This document shows, in pieces, positions 1-8,279 of a stretch of 64,000 nucleotides of DNA. The notes under the pieces were generated by a model, which saw only the letters and a list, made by a program, of their open reading frames with translations, searched no databases and had not been told where the DNA came from. Origin of the DNA: Bacillota bacterium. Its GTDB lineage: Bacteria; Bacillota; Clostridia; Lachnospirales; Lachnospiraceae. The position numbers were made by a program, and so were the translations under genes. The stretch lies in the NCBI GenBank assembly GCA_023437715.1, contig JAEZFK010000011.1:47908-111907 (forward strand). Direction: 5' to 3'. Numbering within the stretch: the stretch's first letter is position 1; every line of letters begins with the position of its first letter.

Positions 1-2
1 TC

Positions 3-74
3 GGAGACGCGGTAAAATCCAGAAGAATTGTAGATGCAGTTGAGGAGGCGGCACGTTTGGCGGTGACAATTTAA
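3..74 (+). CDS. 3' end of an upstream gene (partial)
   Basis: An open frame enters from the left edge and gives 23 residues ending SRRIVDAVEEAARLAVTI before TAA at 72-74. Charged, helix-forming tails of this kind close many Gfo/Idh/MocA-type oxidoreductases, but 23 residues are too few to name a family. The next gene starts 54 bases downstream on the same strand. Real coding status is likely from composition; the function is not known. Confidence 0.4.
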   Translation, partial: GDAVKSRRIVDAVEEAARLAVTI

Positions 75-128
75 GCAGAAGGCTGCCGAAGAAAGAACAG
101 GCAAATCAAATAATAGAGGAGCAGGTAA

Positions 129-545
129 ATGAACGGTCTTATATTGAGAAAAGCAGATGATGCAGATGGGGCTGATATTTTCCAGCTGCAAGCAGATGTA
201 TTCGGAGGAGAACAAAGGATTTCTTCTGCAATGATTCCCCTGCCCCATGAGAACTCTCCCCAATGGTGGTGCGCTTTCACAGGCACCTCAATGGTGGGAG
301 CGGTCGCCGCATGGAAAGAAAAGGGTCAGGTGCATTGGGGGAGGTTTGCAATAAAACAAAACATGGAAGCAAGGGATGCCACAGTAAAAATAGTTTGCGG
401 TATGGGCGGAAAAATCATCGGGGAACAGTCTTACCGGTACTATAATGAGAAAATGTGGAACAGACGGTATGCAAAATGCGTAAGCTTTGAAGATGCTCTT
501 TCTATGTTTCAGACAGCCGGTTCAGGGCTTAATAGCGATATGTAA
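129..545 (+). CDS. GNAT-type acetyltransferase, apparently internally deleted
   Basis: The 138-residue product follows a good RBS (GAGGAGCAGG) and starts like a GNAT N-acetyltransferase: an N-terminal segment, then strands around residues 47-75 (MVGAVAAWKEKGQVHWGRFA). The C-terminal part ARDATVKIVCGMGG matches, from memory, the last strands of a known GNAT group. Between FAIKQNM and EARDATV the expected acetyl-CoA loop (R/Q-x-x-G-x-G/A) and its helix are absent, as if about 40 codons were lost in frame. It may therefore be a decayed gene that still has an open frame. The GNAT assignment is moderate; the deletion is inferred without an alignment. Confidence 0.5.
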   Translation: MNGLILRKADDADGADIFQLQADVFGGEQRISSAMIPLPHENSPQWWCAFTGTSMVGAVAAWKEKGQVHWGRFAIKQNMEARDATVKIVCGMGGKIIGEQSYRYYNEKMWNRRYAKCVSFEDALSMFQTAGSGLNSDM

Positions 546-547
546 AA

Positions 548-706
548 TCAACGGCTTCTGAAATAGCCTTTATCTAACAGCAGGCTCAAGGCGATTCCCA
601 TAATCAGCCCTATCCCCAGATTGTTTATTATGGCTCCGAATATTAAGCCCAGGCTGATCCCCAAAGCCAGGTAGTGCTGGTATGAATTGTTTTTGTTATT
701 CAGCAT
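548..706 (-). CDS. small membrane protein, 52 aa
   Basis: The minus strand encodes 52 residues from ATG at 706-704 to TGA at 550-548, starting MLNNKNNSYQHYLALGISLG and ending DKGYFRSR. The centre is a glycine-rich hydrophobic stretch with regularly spaced glycines (GISLGLIFG, then NNLGIGLIMGIALSLLL), enough for two short membrane helices or a glycine zipper. AAAGGGG about 9 bases before the ATG is a plausible RBS. It converges with the upstream GNAT gene, the two stop codons lying two bases apart. Proteins of this shape are common in Firmicutes and have no known role. Too short for a usual 60-codon cut-off. Confidence 0.6.
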   Translation of the reverse strand: MLNNKNNSYQHYLALGISLGLIFGAIINNLGIGLIMGIALSLLLDKGYFRSR

Positions 707-911
707 AATATGTACCCCTTTTTACTTTTTAAATATTTTACATCGGTTATTGGACGAAGTATACTGGTATTTTCTGAGAAAGCCGGGACAAAGGTTACTG
801 TTCAGCCATGCCATGAACAGTAACGAGCAAATAGATGTGCTAGACTTCACCGGAGTTTCATATGATTTTATGAATATAGCATAAAAGCTGAAAAGTAAAG
901 CAGGTGGATCA

Positions 912-1526
912 TTGGACAGGACGTATTATATTACGGACAACAGCGCGTGGGATGAAAACACAATCTATGAATATGTGGAAGATATTTTTAAGGGTTTTAC
1001 AGACGCCTCCATCCCCCAATCGCCGGAGCTGGCGGAGGAATACGGAGGAGTGCAGTATTACGGCGCATTGGATTTGCTTACCTATGAATATCTCATTATG
1101 GAGCTTGACAGCCTTTCCATACCCATGGCGCTTCCGGCGGCAATTGTTTTAGAGGCGGCGGCAGAGCAGTTTCTCTATAAAAATGAGGATAAGCCGGAAG
1201 ATCTGGATTCTCCCGATATAAGCCTCTTTTCCAGACTTTCGCCCTCGAGACGGCTTCAGACCGTCAATTTGCTGATCCAGCCCGACGGTCTTCAATATTT
1301 CCCGGTGCTGCCGCAGTTACGGCAGGAAGATCTTTTTCCCGTCATCATGTCCTTAAACAGATTAACTCTTATGGGGTATTATTCGGAATGGTCGGGATAT
1401 GGCTCTACACGCCTTAATCCGCCCGGACAGCGCACCTTGGAGCATTTCCCTGTCAGCTGGGAACAGATCGGATACCCGGGGCCCTCCAAGGGTTACCGTG
1501 TTGCAAGATCCTATAGCTATGCTTAA
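912..1526 (+). CDS. gluconate 2-dehydrogenase subunit 3-like protein
   Basis: The 204-residue protein starts at TTG 912-914 behind AGGTGG; no ATG fits as well. A mid-protein stretch (FSRLSPSRRLQTVNLL) and the end (GYYSEWSGYG ... SWEQIGYPGP) fit the pattern of the small gamma subunit of membrane gluconate 2-dehydrogenases, where a sequence near Y-S-x-x-G-Y-G and W-x-x-I-G-Y-P-G-P is usual. It lies 35 bp before a GMC flavoprotein, the usual partner of this family. In known complexes the subunit helps fold or export the flavin subunit; here neither protein shows a Tat or Sec signal, so a cytoplasmic complex is inferred. Confidence 0.6.
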   Translation: MDRTYYITDNSAWDENTIYEYVEDIFKGFTDASIPQSPELAEEYGGVQYYGALDLLTYEYLIMELDSLSIPMALPAAIVLEAAAEQFLYKNEDKPEDLDSPDISLFSRLSPSRRLQTVNLLIQPDGLQYFPVLPQLRQEDLFPVIMSLNRLTLMGYYSEWSGYGSTRLNPPGQRTLEHFPVSWEQIGYPGPSKGYRVARSYSYA

Positions 1527-1561
1527 TTACCGGTGATTAACGATGGATTGGAGGGGAAGAT

Positions 1562-3274
1562 ATGAGTAATGGGTATGATGCGGATGTAATTGTAATCGGC
1601 GCCGGAGGCGGAGGGGCCGTGGCTGCAAAAGAGCTTGGGGAAAAGGGAGTTAAGGTGCTGGTGCTTGAGGCCGGACCCTGGTACGGCAATAAACAATGGC
1701 CGGAACCAAACGGCGGGCCCGGAGCCCAAAGCAGCTCCAGCCACGATGATCTTGACATCGGGCTGTTGAAAAAAAGCTTTACAGATCTGGAAGATGATAT
1801 GAATGATATGGTGTCCGGTAAATTCCGCTGGGGCCCCGGGGACAGAAGCCAGAGTCCCTGGCCCAGAATCAACCGGGAGGGAGGCTTTGTCTGGCAGAGT
1901 GCGGGAGTAGGCGGAACCACGCTCACTTATTTTGCAAATTCCCCCCGCGCCTATCCTCAGGCCTTTGAAGAATGGCCGATTTCTTATGAGGAAATGATTC
2001 CCTATTATGAAAAGGTGGAAAGTACATTGCCTGTTCATACGGCCACAGGGACGTCAAAGGAAGATTTATTTTACTACGGCGCAAGGAAAATGGGCTGGCA
2101 GCTCATGGATACCAAGGATATGACCGAGCCGGGATACCGCCCCCAGCCCAATGCCATTTTGCAGGTAAATCCCCATCTTAATGATCCTGATTTTGATATA
2201 CAGAATAACAATACCGTGGGATGTACCTTAAGGGGGCATTGCGTAAACGGCTGCAACATTGGACCGACCGTGGATTCGGTGGCGAAGCGGTCCACTCTGG
2301 TGAGCTATATACCTCTTGCCCTCAGTACGGGAAATGTGGAAATCAGGCCCAATACCTTTGTCACCCGCGTCCATACGGAAGAGGGAGAAGAAGGGCTGTA
2401 TGCCTCCGGAGTGACCTGCAGGAATACCTGGACGGGAGAAATCAGCGAATTAAGGGCAAAGGTCATTGTCATGTCCGGAGGCTCCATTGAAACTCCAAGG
2501 CTCTGGCTCAATTCCGGCCTGCCGGAAAATGAATGGGTCGGAAAGGGACTGACCAATCACCTCATTGATTGCGTTTCCGGTATTTTTGATGAAGCAGATT
2601 TAATGAATGCCCTGGGAATGTCCGATGTGAAGCCCTATGTGGGACAGAATTCCGCAGCAAGATTCGATTATCCGGGCCTTGGAGCATTTGAGCCCTTTGG
2701 AGTAAGTCCGGGAGTCTATTCCACCATGATATACGGAATCAGCCAAAAGGGGTATTATTTCCAGAACGAAACAAACGGAGAAGAGCCCTGGGATATAGAA
2801 GGCATGGTTGTGGGAGAGCTGCTGAAGGAATTCATGATGAACTATACCAGGACATTGAGCATAGTCATTTTCTCCGATGATGAGGTAAGCCAGAACAATG
2901 GCATCACTCTGGACCCGGAACGAAAGGATGAAAATGGATACATACCGGTCATTTCCTATCAGATGAGCGAAAGGGATGTGGCAAAGAGAGACCAGCTGGC
3001 CAGGTATGCCAGTGAAATATTGAGAAAAGCAGGGGCTAAAACCGTCACCCGGGCAAACTGGCCTCCCAATGTCTGGGCCCATATTATGAGCACCATGCGC
3101 ATCGGATATGTGACGGATACGGATTGTGAGGCGAAGCAGGTAAAACGGCTGTTCATTGCGGACAACAGCGTCCTCTGCAACGGACTGGGCGGCCCAAATC
3201 CCACCCTCACCAATCAGGCTCTGGCAACCAGGACGTCGGAGAAGATCATGGCAAAATATTTCAGCGGCATGTAA
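1562..3274 (+). CDS. GMC-family FAD-dependent oxidoreductase
   Basis: The 570-residue product begins with an FAD-binding Rossmann motif, GAGGGG at residues 13-18, followed by the LVLEAGPW strand that contacts the ribose. GVGGTTLTYFANSPRAYP and the C-terminal block with VKRLFIADNSVLCNGLGG are typical of the GMC family (glucose-methanol-choline oxidoreductases). The catalytic His/Asn pair is visible as H507 (AHIMSTMRIG) and N546 (GPNPTLTNQALA). It likely oxidises a sugar, sugar acid or polyol hydroxyl group, as in the gluconate 2-dehydrogenase branch, with the 204-residue protein just upstream as partner. The RBS GGAGGGG sits before ATG 1562. The substrate and electron acceptor cannot be read from sequence. 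Confidence 0.85.
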   Translation: MSNGYDADVIVIGAGGGGAVAAKELGEKGVKVLVLEAGPWYGNKQWPEPNGGPGAQSSSSHDDLDIGLLKKSFTDLEDDMNDMVSGKFRWGPGDRSQSPWPRINREGGFVWQSAGVGGTTLTYFANSPRAYPQAFEEWPISYEEMIPYYEKVESTLPVHTATGTSKEDLFYYGARKMGWQLMDTKDMTEPGYRPQPNAILQVNPHLNDPDFDIQNNNTVGCTLRGHCVNGCNIGPTVDSVAKRSTLVSYIPLALSTGNVEIRPNTFVTRVHTEEGEEGLYASGVTCRNTWTGEISELRAKVIVMSGGSIETPRLWLNSGLPENEWVGKGLTNHLIDCVSGIFDEADLMNALGMSDVKPYVGQNSAARFDYPGLGAFEPFGVSPGVYSTMIYGISQKGYYFQNETNGEEPWDIEGMVVGELLKEFMMNYTRTLSIVIFSDDEVSQNNGITLDPERKDENGYIPVISYQMSERDVAKRDQLARYASEILRKAGAKTVTRANWPPNVWAHIMSTMRIGYVTDTDCEAKQVKRLFIADNSVLCNGLGGPNPTLTNQALATRTSEKIMAKYFSGM

Positions 3275-3298
3275 GCTCAGCCCCTGGTCACATATTAA

Positions 3299-3352
3299 AA
3301 AAGGTGCTGTCCCATAGATGAATCAGCTTCTATGGAGCAGCACTTTCTTATG
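3299..3352. terminator. bidirectional rho-independent terminator
   Basis: Arms at 3301-3317 and 3330-3346 pair over 17 positions with G-U wobbles (GTGCTG with CAGCAC, CCATAG with CTATGG). An A-run lies on the left and a T-rich stretch on the right, so both the GMC gene (plus) and the permease gene (minus) can use it. Confidence 0.7.
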
Positions 3353-3359
3353 TCTTGTA

Positions 3360-4721
3360 TTAAATTTCTTTCACCGGCGGTTTTGCATTTCGCAAAAGCA
3401 GGGCGCCAAATCCCATGACCACGAAAAATACGATGAGAAATGCAATTACAGCCATTCCATGGGCAAACCAGGCGGCGACGATCATGAACAGGGAGCCTGC
3501 AAGGGATAAGCAGGGCATGAATATCCGGTTAAAAAAGTTAAGCTCTTTCCCCTTTATCATGAATCTGATGAAAATAGGAATGTACAGGGCGTAAACCGTA
3601 ACAATGGGCAGCTCGGAGGAATCAAAGCTGAAAAATCCGAACCAGGTAGCGGTTAAATTGGCCCCGTAAAAGTAAAACAGCCAGATGCCGCAGAGAAACA
3701 GTCCCAGGATTGCGGAGTTGACAGGCATGTTGGTGGATGGGTCCACCTGGCTGAAAACCCTGGGCTTGGGACCAAGGCCTCTTGCGGCAATGGAATAGAT
3801 TCCCCGGGTACAGCCTAACATCAGCCCGTTTAAGGTTCCCAGGCAGGAAATGATGACAAATACAAACAGCAGGGAGCCTCCCGCCGAGGTGAAAACCGTC
3901 TGGAAAGCCAGCTTGGCCCCGGCCTCTCCGCCCGCCATCATCACCTCATTTTTAATGGTTCCTGCCAGGCCGATATAATACAGGATATAAGCTGACATGG
4001 TAATAAAGGTACCTGTAATCAGGGCCAGGGGAAGATTTCTTTTTGCATTTTTCAATTCTGCGTTAATGCAGGTGGCGATAATCCAGCCCTCATAGGCAAA
4101 GCACGCCGCCACAACCGCCGTAAATAATCCGTTGGAGGTTCCCTGGGATACGTAATGTGTGAAGTTGTAGGCGGTCATTCCGCTGCGGAGCCCGGTAAAG
4201 GTTCCCACAACCGCCATCAAAAACAGGGGAATCAGCTTGATGACCGTGGTGCTTACCTGGAACTTTCCGGCTAAAACCGGAGATAAGGCATTGATTGTAA
4301 AGCTTGAAACCAGGTAGAGGCAGGCAATGGTCATGCACTCCCCGCCTGTAATGGAAAAGCCGAAGATGACGCAGGTATACCGTGCGGAGACCCATGCCAG
4401 CACAGAGGTAATGGTAGGATAGTAAATGACTGCCATAAACCATCCCACATAATAGGCATATTTTTTCCCCACCGTGGCTTCTGCGTAATCTACGATGCCG
4501 TTGACATACTGATATTTGGTAGCCATGACAGAAAAGGTGTAGGCACAGGAAATCATGATGATACCGCCGATCACCCATGCCAGGATGCCCAGTTTTAAAT
4601 TGCCGCCTGTTGCGGTCAGGATTTTTTCAGCTTTAAAAAATACGCCGCTGCCGATGACGATTCCTACAACCATTGCGATGGCTGTGAAAAGACCATATTT
4701 TTTTTCTAATTTCGGTTCCAT
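3360..4721 (-). CDS. APC-superfamily amino-acid permease (SteT-like)
   Basis: The 453-residue protein has about 12 hydrophobic helices. Its first helix carries VVGIVIGSGVFFKAEKIL, the glycine-rich amino-acid binding signature of the APC superfamily (G-S-G-I/V-F). The overall pattern is closest to SteT-like serine/threonine exchangers or the LAT-type branch of Firmicutes. It ends with LLRNAKPPVKEI in the cytoplasm. It stands alone on the minus strand and diverges from the kinase operon at 5058; a perfect 7-bp inverted repeat (CACCATA/TATGGTG, 4771-4793) lies in its 5' region and may be regulatory. Substrate assignment is by family only. Confidence 0.8.
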   Translation of the reverse strand: MEPKLEKKYGLFTAIAMVVGIVIGSGVFFKAEKILTATGGNLKLGILAWVIGGIIMISCAYTFSVMATKYQYVNGIVDYAEATVGKKYAYYVGWFMAVIYYPTITSVLAWVSARYTCVIFGFSITGGECMTIACLYLVSSFTINALSPVLAGKFQVSTTVIKLIPLFLMAVVGTFTGLRSGMTAYNFTHYVSQGTSNGLFTAVVAACFAYEGWIIATCINAELKNAKRNLPLALITGTFITMSAYILYYIGLAGTIKNEVMMAGGEAGAKLAFQTVFTSAGGSLLFVFVIISCLGTLNGLMLGCTRGIYSIAARGLGPKPRVFSQVDPSTNMPVNSAILGLFLCGIWLFYFYGANLTATWFGFFSFDSSELPIVTVYALYIPIFIRFMIKGKELNFFNRIFMPCLSLAGSLFMIVAAWFAHGMAVIAFLIVFFVVMGFGALLLRNAKPPVKEI

Positions 4722-4998
4722 AATTTGACCACTTCTATTCTTCGATAGAATTCTTTCTTTATTATTCTCTCACCATATGCTTTTCCTATGGTGAAAAGCC
4801 TTTTCATTTTATCATAAAATTAGACATAATCCAGCAAAATTTTATTTTTTTTGCCCTTTCTTTGTAAAAGTTTTTTGATGCGCTTCAGCCCTTTGTGTAA
4901 AGATAGGGGCGGAATCTGTCCATATGCAAAAAAATACAAAAGCGATTGAGAACCTGTGGGAAATAACCAAAATTAAAGGGAAACAGACTGAAAATTTA

Positions 4999-5027
4999 TT
5001 GAGTTCCGGATAAAAGTGCGATATACT
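4999..5027 (+). promoter_or_regulatory. sigma-A-type promoter of the signalling operon
   Basis: TTGAGT at 4999-5004, a 17-bp spacer and TATACT at 5022-5027 lie 30 bases before the kinase gene. The rest of the 4722-5057 gap holds A/T-rich DNA and the inverted repeat at 4771-4793; I see no gene in it. Confidence 0.6.
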
Positions 5028-5057
5028 TAGTCCATCAGGACAAAAGAGGTACAAGAT

Positions 5058-8000
5058 ATGAAGGGAAGCATGAGAAAGTTTTTTGCATTGGCAGTGAGTA
5101 CCGTAATGCTTTTTCTATTGACATTTCCGGGGACGGCTCATGGAGCCCCGGCAAAAACCCTGCGGATCGGCTACATGGATTATCAGGGTTTTATTCAGCA
5201 GGGCCAGGATGGAACCTACGAAGGATACGGGGTGGATTACCTAAATGAGATTTCAAAATACACAGGCTGGCAGTATGAATACGTGTTTGGAACCTGGGCG
5301 GATCTGCTGGAAATGCTGAAAAACAGGGAAATCGACTTTCTCTGCACGGCCCAGAAGACGGAAGCCCGCGTGAAAGAATATGATTTTTCCTCCTATCCCA
5401 TCGGCTATACCCAGGGTCTTTTATATACCCTGCCGGATAACGAGGGGATGTATTACCAGGACTATGAGGCCTTAAACCACACAAAAATAGGCGGTTTAAA
5501 GGGCAGCGCCGTCAACAGCTTCCTGGAAAAGTATGCAAAAAGGTATGGCTTTGAGTATGAGCTTGTGCAGTATAACAGTGAAAAGCAGATGGAGGAAGCT
5601 TTAAATGACGGCGATGTGGAATCCATTGCGACAGAGCGCCTGGCCTATCATGAGAACTTAAAGCTGGTGGCCCAGTTCGGGGCAGACCCCTATTACATGA
5701 TATCCTATAAGAACAGCCCCTATATGGAGTCCCTGGATTTTGCTCTCAGCGAGATTAAGGTAAATCCTGTTTTTGAGACAGAGCTTTATACCAAATATTA
5801 CAGCAGAAGCGCCGCCAATACAGAGGCGCTTTACACCCGGGAGGAAATGGAATATATCCGGTCTGCGCCTGTCATTACGGTGGGAAATCTGCCTGACCGT
5901 CATCCCCTTTCCTGGCTCAATGAAAAAACCGGAAAAGTGGAAGGCATTAATGAGGATATTATGAATCTGATTTCAGAGATCAGCGGCCTTACCTTCGACC
6001 ATCAGGCCCTTCCATTGCTGGAAAGGCCGGTTGACGTCTTGAAGCAGGGCCGGTTTGACCTGGTGGCGGGGATTCTCTATTCAGATACCTACAAAAAGGA
6101 CCCGGAGCTTTCAATTTCGAATCCGTTTCTGACCAGCAATCTGGTGATAGCCGTAAGAAAAGGGTATAAGTACAATCCTCAGAATAATGTTGTGATGGGC
6201 CTCAGCCAATCCTTTCAGACAATGCAGGAATACATAGCCGGAACCTATCCTAATTTCCGCATCGTCACCTATGATACGGTGGCGGATGTTGTGAAGGCGG
6301 TTGAAAGGGGAGAGGCTGATGCCATGATACAGAATGGCTACATGATGACCTATCTCCTTCAGAATCCCCGGTACTCGGACATACAGATTCTGCCGACCCA
6401 GTTCATAGAGGAGAAGTCCGTCATTGCGGCTTTAAGCAGCGCAGACCCCAGACTTATTTCCATCATCAACAAAACGCTTGCCGTGATTCCGCGGGAGCAG
6501 GTGTCTGAGATCGTGACCGCGAGAACTATTGCCGACCCCTATCATGCCACCCTTATGGACACCCTGTATGAGTACCGCATGATATTTTCCGGCCTGGGAG
6601 GACTGCTGATCGCCGTACTCGCGGCCGTTGCCGCAATTATGACAATGAGGCATGAAAACCTGAGCCGCCTTCAGGACAAGAATAAGCAGCTGGCTGAGGC
6701 AGTGAGGCAGGCGGATATGGCAAACCGGGCCAAGAGTCTTTTCCTTGCGCGCATGAGCCATGAAATAAGGACGCCCATGAACGCCATCATCGGTCTGACC
6801 ACCATTGCCCAAAGCCATAAGGACAATGCGGAGAAGATGGAGGAATGCCTGGACAAGATCACAACCTCCTCCAGAATACTGCTGAATATTATCAACGATG
6901 TTCTGGACATGTCGGCCATTGAAAATGAGAAGCTGCAGATCGCCCACGCGCCCTTTGATTTTAAGCAGCTGCTCATGGGAATTTCCTCCATATACTATGC
7001 CCAGTGCAGGGGAAAGGGCATTGATTTTGATTTAACCCTGTCCAGGGTATCGGAGGAAACCCTGGTAGGGGATGCCCTCAGAACAAACCAGATCCTGCTA
7101 AACCTCATGTCCAATGCCTTTAAATTTACGCCTGCCGGAGGCTCCATACGGCTTCTGGTTACCCAGACCATGATACAGAGTGAAACCGTTTATATGCGCT
7201 TTGAAGTGATGGACACGGGCAGCGGAATGACGGATGAGATGAAAGAACGGCTGTTCCAGCCCTTTGAACAGGAAAGCACGGACACAGCAGTGGAGCATGG
7301 CGGCTCCGGCCTTGGACTGTCCATTACCAAGAACCTGGTGGACATGCTTCAGGGAAAGATCAAGGTTGACAGCCAGAAGAATGCGGGAACCACCTTTACC
7401 GTAGATCTTCCTTTTGGCTTATCAAAGGAGAGGATAAACGTTGAGGAAGACAACTTCAGAAGTATCCGGGCCCTGGTGGTTGATGATGACCCGGATACTG
7501 TGGAATACATTTCAACCATATTAAAGCGTATCGGTATTGATCATGATGTGGCAAATTCCGGCCAGGAGGCCATTGAAAAGCTGTCTCTGGAGTATGAAAA
7601 GGGACGGGGATACGACATATGCTTTTTAGACTGGGTCATGTCAGGCGTTGACGGAATTGCCGTAACCCGTAAGATCAGGGAGCTGTTTAATGAGAATACC
7701 ACCATTATCATTGTCTCCGCTTATGACCTTTCGGAGGTGAGGGATGAGGCGCGGCGGGCCGGTGCCAATATGTTCATAACAAAGCCTGTATTCCAGTCCA
7801 CCATATTTAACGTGTTGATGAACCTTTCCGGCGGGAAGTACAAGAAGATGACGGCCAGGGTAAAGGATTACGATTTTACAGGCTTTCGGGTTCTCCTTGC
7901 GGAGGACAATGAAATCAATATGGAAATTGCCGTGGAACTTCTGGATATGGTAAATATGAAGGTGGACCGGGCCCAGAATGGAAAAGAAGCGGTGGAAATG

Positions 8001-8261
8001 TTTGAAACGAGTGAACCGGGGACCTACGGGGTGGTTCTGCTGGATATTCAGATGCCTGTCATGGACGGACATGAAGCGGCCAGAACCATACGTAAGGGAA
8101 GTCATCCGGAAGCAAAGACCATACCGATTTATGCAATTACAGCCAATGCCTTTACAGAGGATGTTTCTGCCGCTCTTGCAGCCGGCATGAACGGTTATAT
8201 TGCCAAACCTATAGATAATGAGATTTTGTACAGCACGCTGGAAAAGCACTGTACAAGGTAG
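5058..8261 (+). CDS. hybrid sensor histidine kinase with two solute-binding sensor domains
   Basis: The 1067-residue protein has a signal peptide (1-30), then two periplasmic-binding-protein type 3 domains (about 34-255 and 290-495), one membrane helix (about 515-537), a HisKA domain with phospho-acceptor H568 in MSHEIRTPMN, an HATPase domain (N-box near 677, G1 DTGSGM near 718, GGSGLGLS), and two receiver domains with phospho-acceptor D858 (FLDWVMSG) and D996 (LLDIQMPVMDG). The outside domains likely sense an amino acid or similar small solute. It lacks its own HPt domain; a free HPt protein is encoded in the same operon at 9846. A BvgS/EvgS-like phosphorelay is inferred. The operon continues 18 bp downstream. 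Confidence 0.9.
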   Translation: MKGSMRKFFALAVSTVMLFLLTFPGTAHGAPAKTLRIGYMDYQGFIQQGQDGTYEGYGVDYLNEISKYTGWQYEYVFGTWADLLEMLKNREIDFLCTAQKTEARVKEYDFSSYPIGYTQGLLYTLPDNEGMYYQDYEALNHTKIGGLKGSAVNSFLEKYAKRYGFEYELVQYNSEKQMEEALNDGDVESIATERLAYHENLKLVAQFGADPYYMISYKNSPYMESLDFALSEIKVNPVFETELYTKYYSRSAANTEALYTREEMEYIRSAPVITVGNLPDRHPLSWLNEKTGKVEGINEDIMNLISEISGLTFDHQALPLLERPVDVLKQGRFDLVAGILYSDTYKKDPELSISNPFLTSNLVIAVRKGYKYNPQNNVVMGLSQSFQTMQEYIAGTYPNFRIVTYDTVADVVKAVERGEADAMIQNGYMMTYLLQNPRYSDIQILPTQFIEEKSVIAALSSADPRLISIINKTLAVIPREQVSEIVTARTIADPYHATLMDTLYEYRMIFSGLGGLLIAVLAAVAAIMTMRHENLSRLQDKNKQLAEAVRQADMANRAKSLFLARMSHEIRTPMNAIIGLTTIAQSHKDNAEKMEECLDKITTSSRILLNIINDVLDMSAIENEKLQIAHAPFDFKQLLMGISSIYYAQCRGKGIDFDLTLSRVSEETLVGDALRTNQILLNLMSNAFKFTPAGGSIRLLVTQTMIQSETVYMRFEVMDTGSGMTDEMKERLFQPFEQESTDTAVEHGGSGLGLSITKNLVDMLQGKIKVDSQKNAGTTFTVDLPFGLSKERINVEEDNFRSIRALVVDDDPDTVEYISTILKRIGIDHDVANSGQEAIEKLSLEYEKGRGYDICFLDWVMSGVDGIAVTRKIRELFNENTTIIIVSAYDLSEVRDEARRAGANMFITKPVFQSTIFNVLMNLSGGKYKKMTARVKDYDFTGFRVLLAEDNEINMEIAVELLDMVNMKVDRAQNGKEAVEMFETSEPGTYGVVLLDIQMPVMDGHEAARTIRKGSHPEAKTIPIYAITANAFTEDVSAALAAGMNGYIAKPIDNEILYSTLEKHCTR

Positions 8262-8279
8262 GAAGCCGGAGGAATTTGC

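Noticed and set aside
687..884. 65-residue plus-strand ORF
   Set aside because: No RBS, odd composition, and it overlaps the 5' end of the better supported minus-strand small gene.
1523..2038. 171-residue minus-strand ORF over the GMC gene
   Set aside because: Mirror frame of a well-supported gene; no RBS and no recognisable domain.
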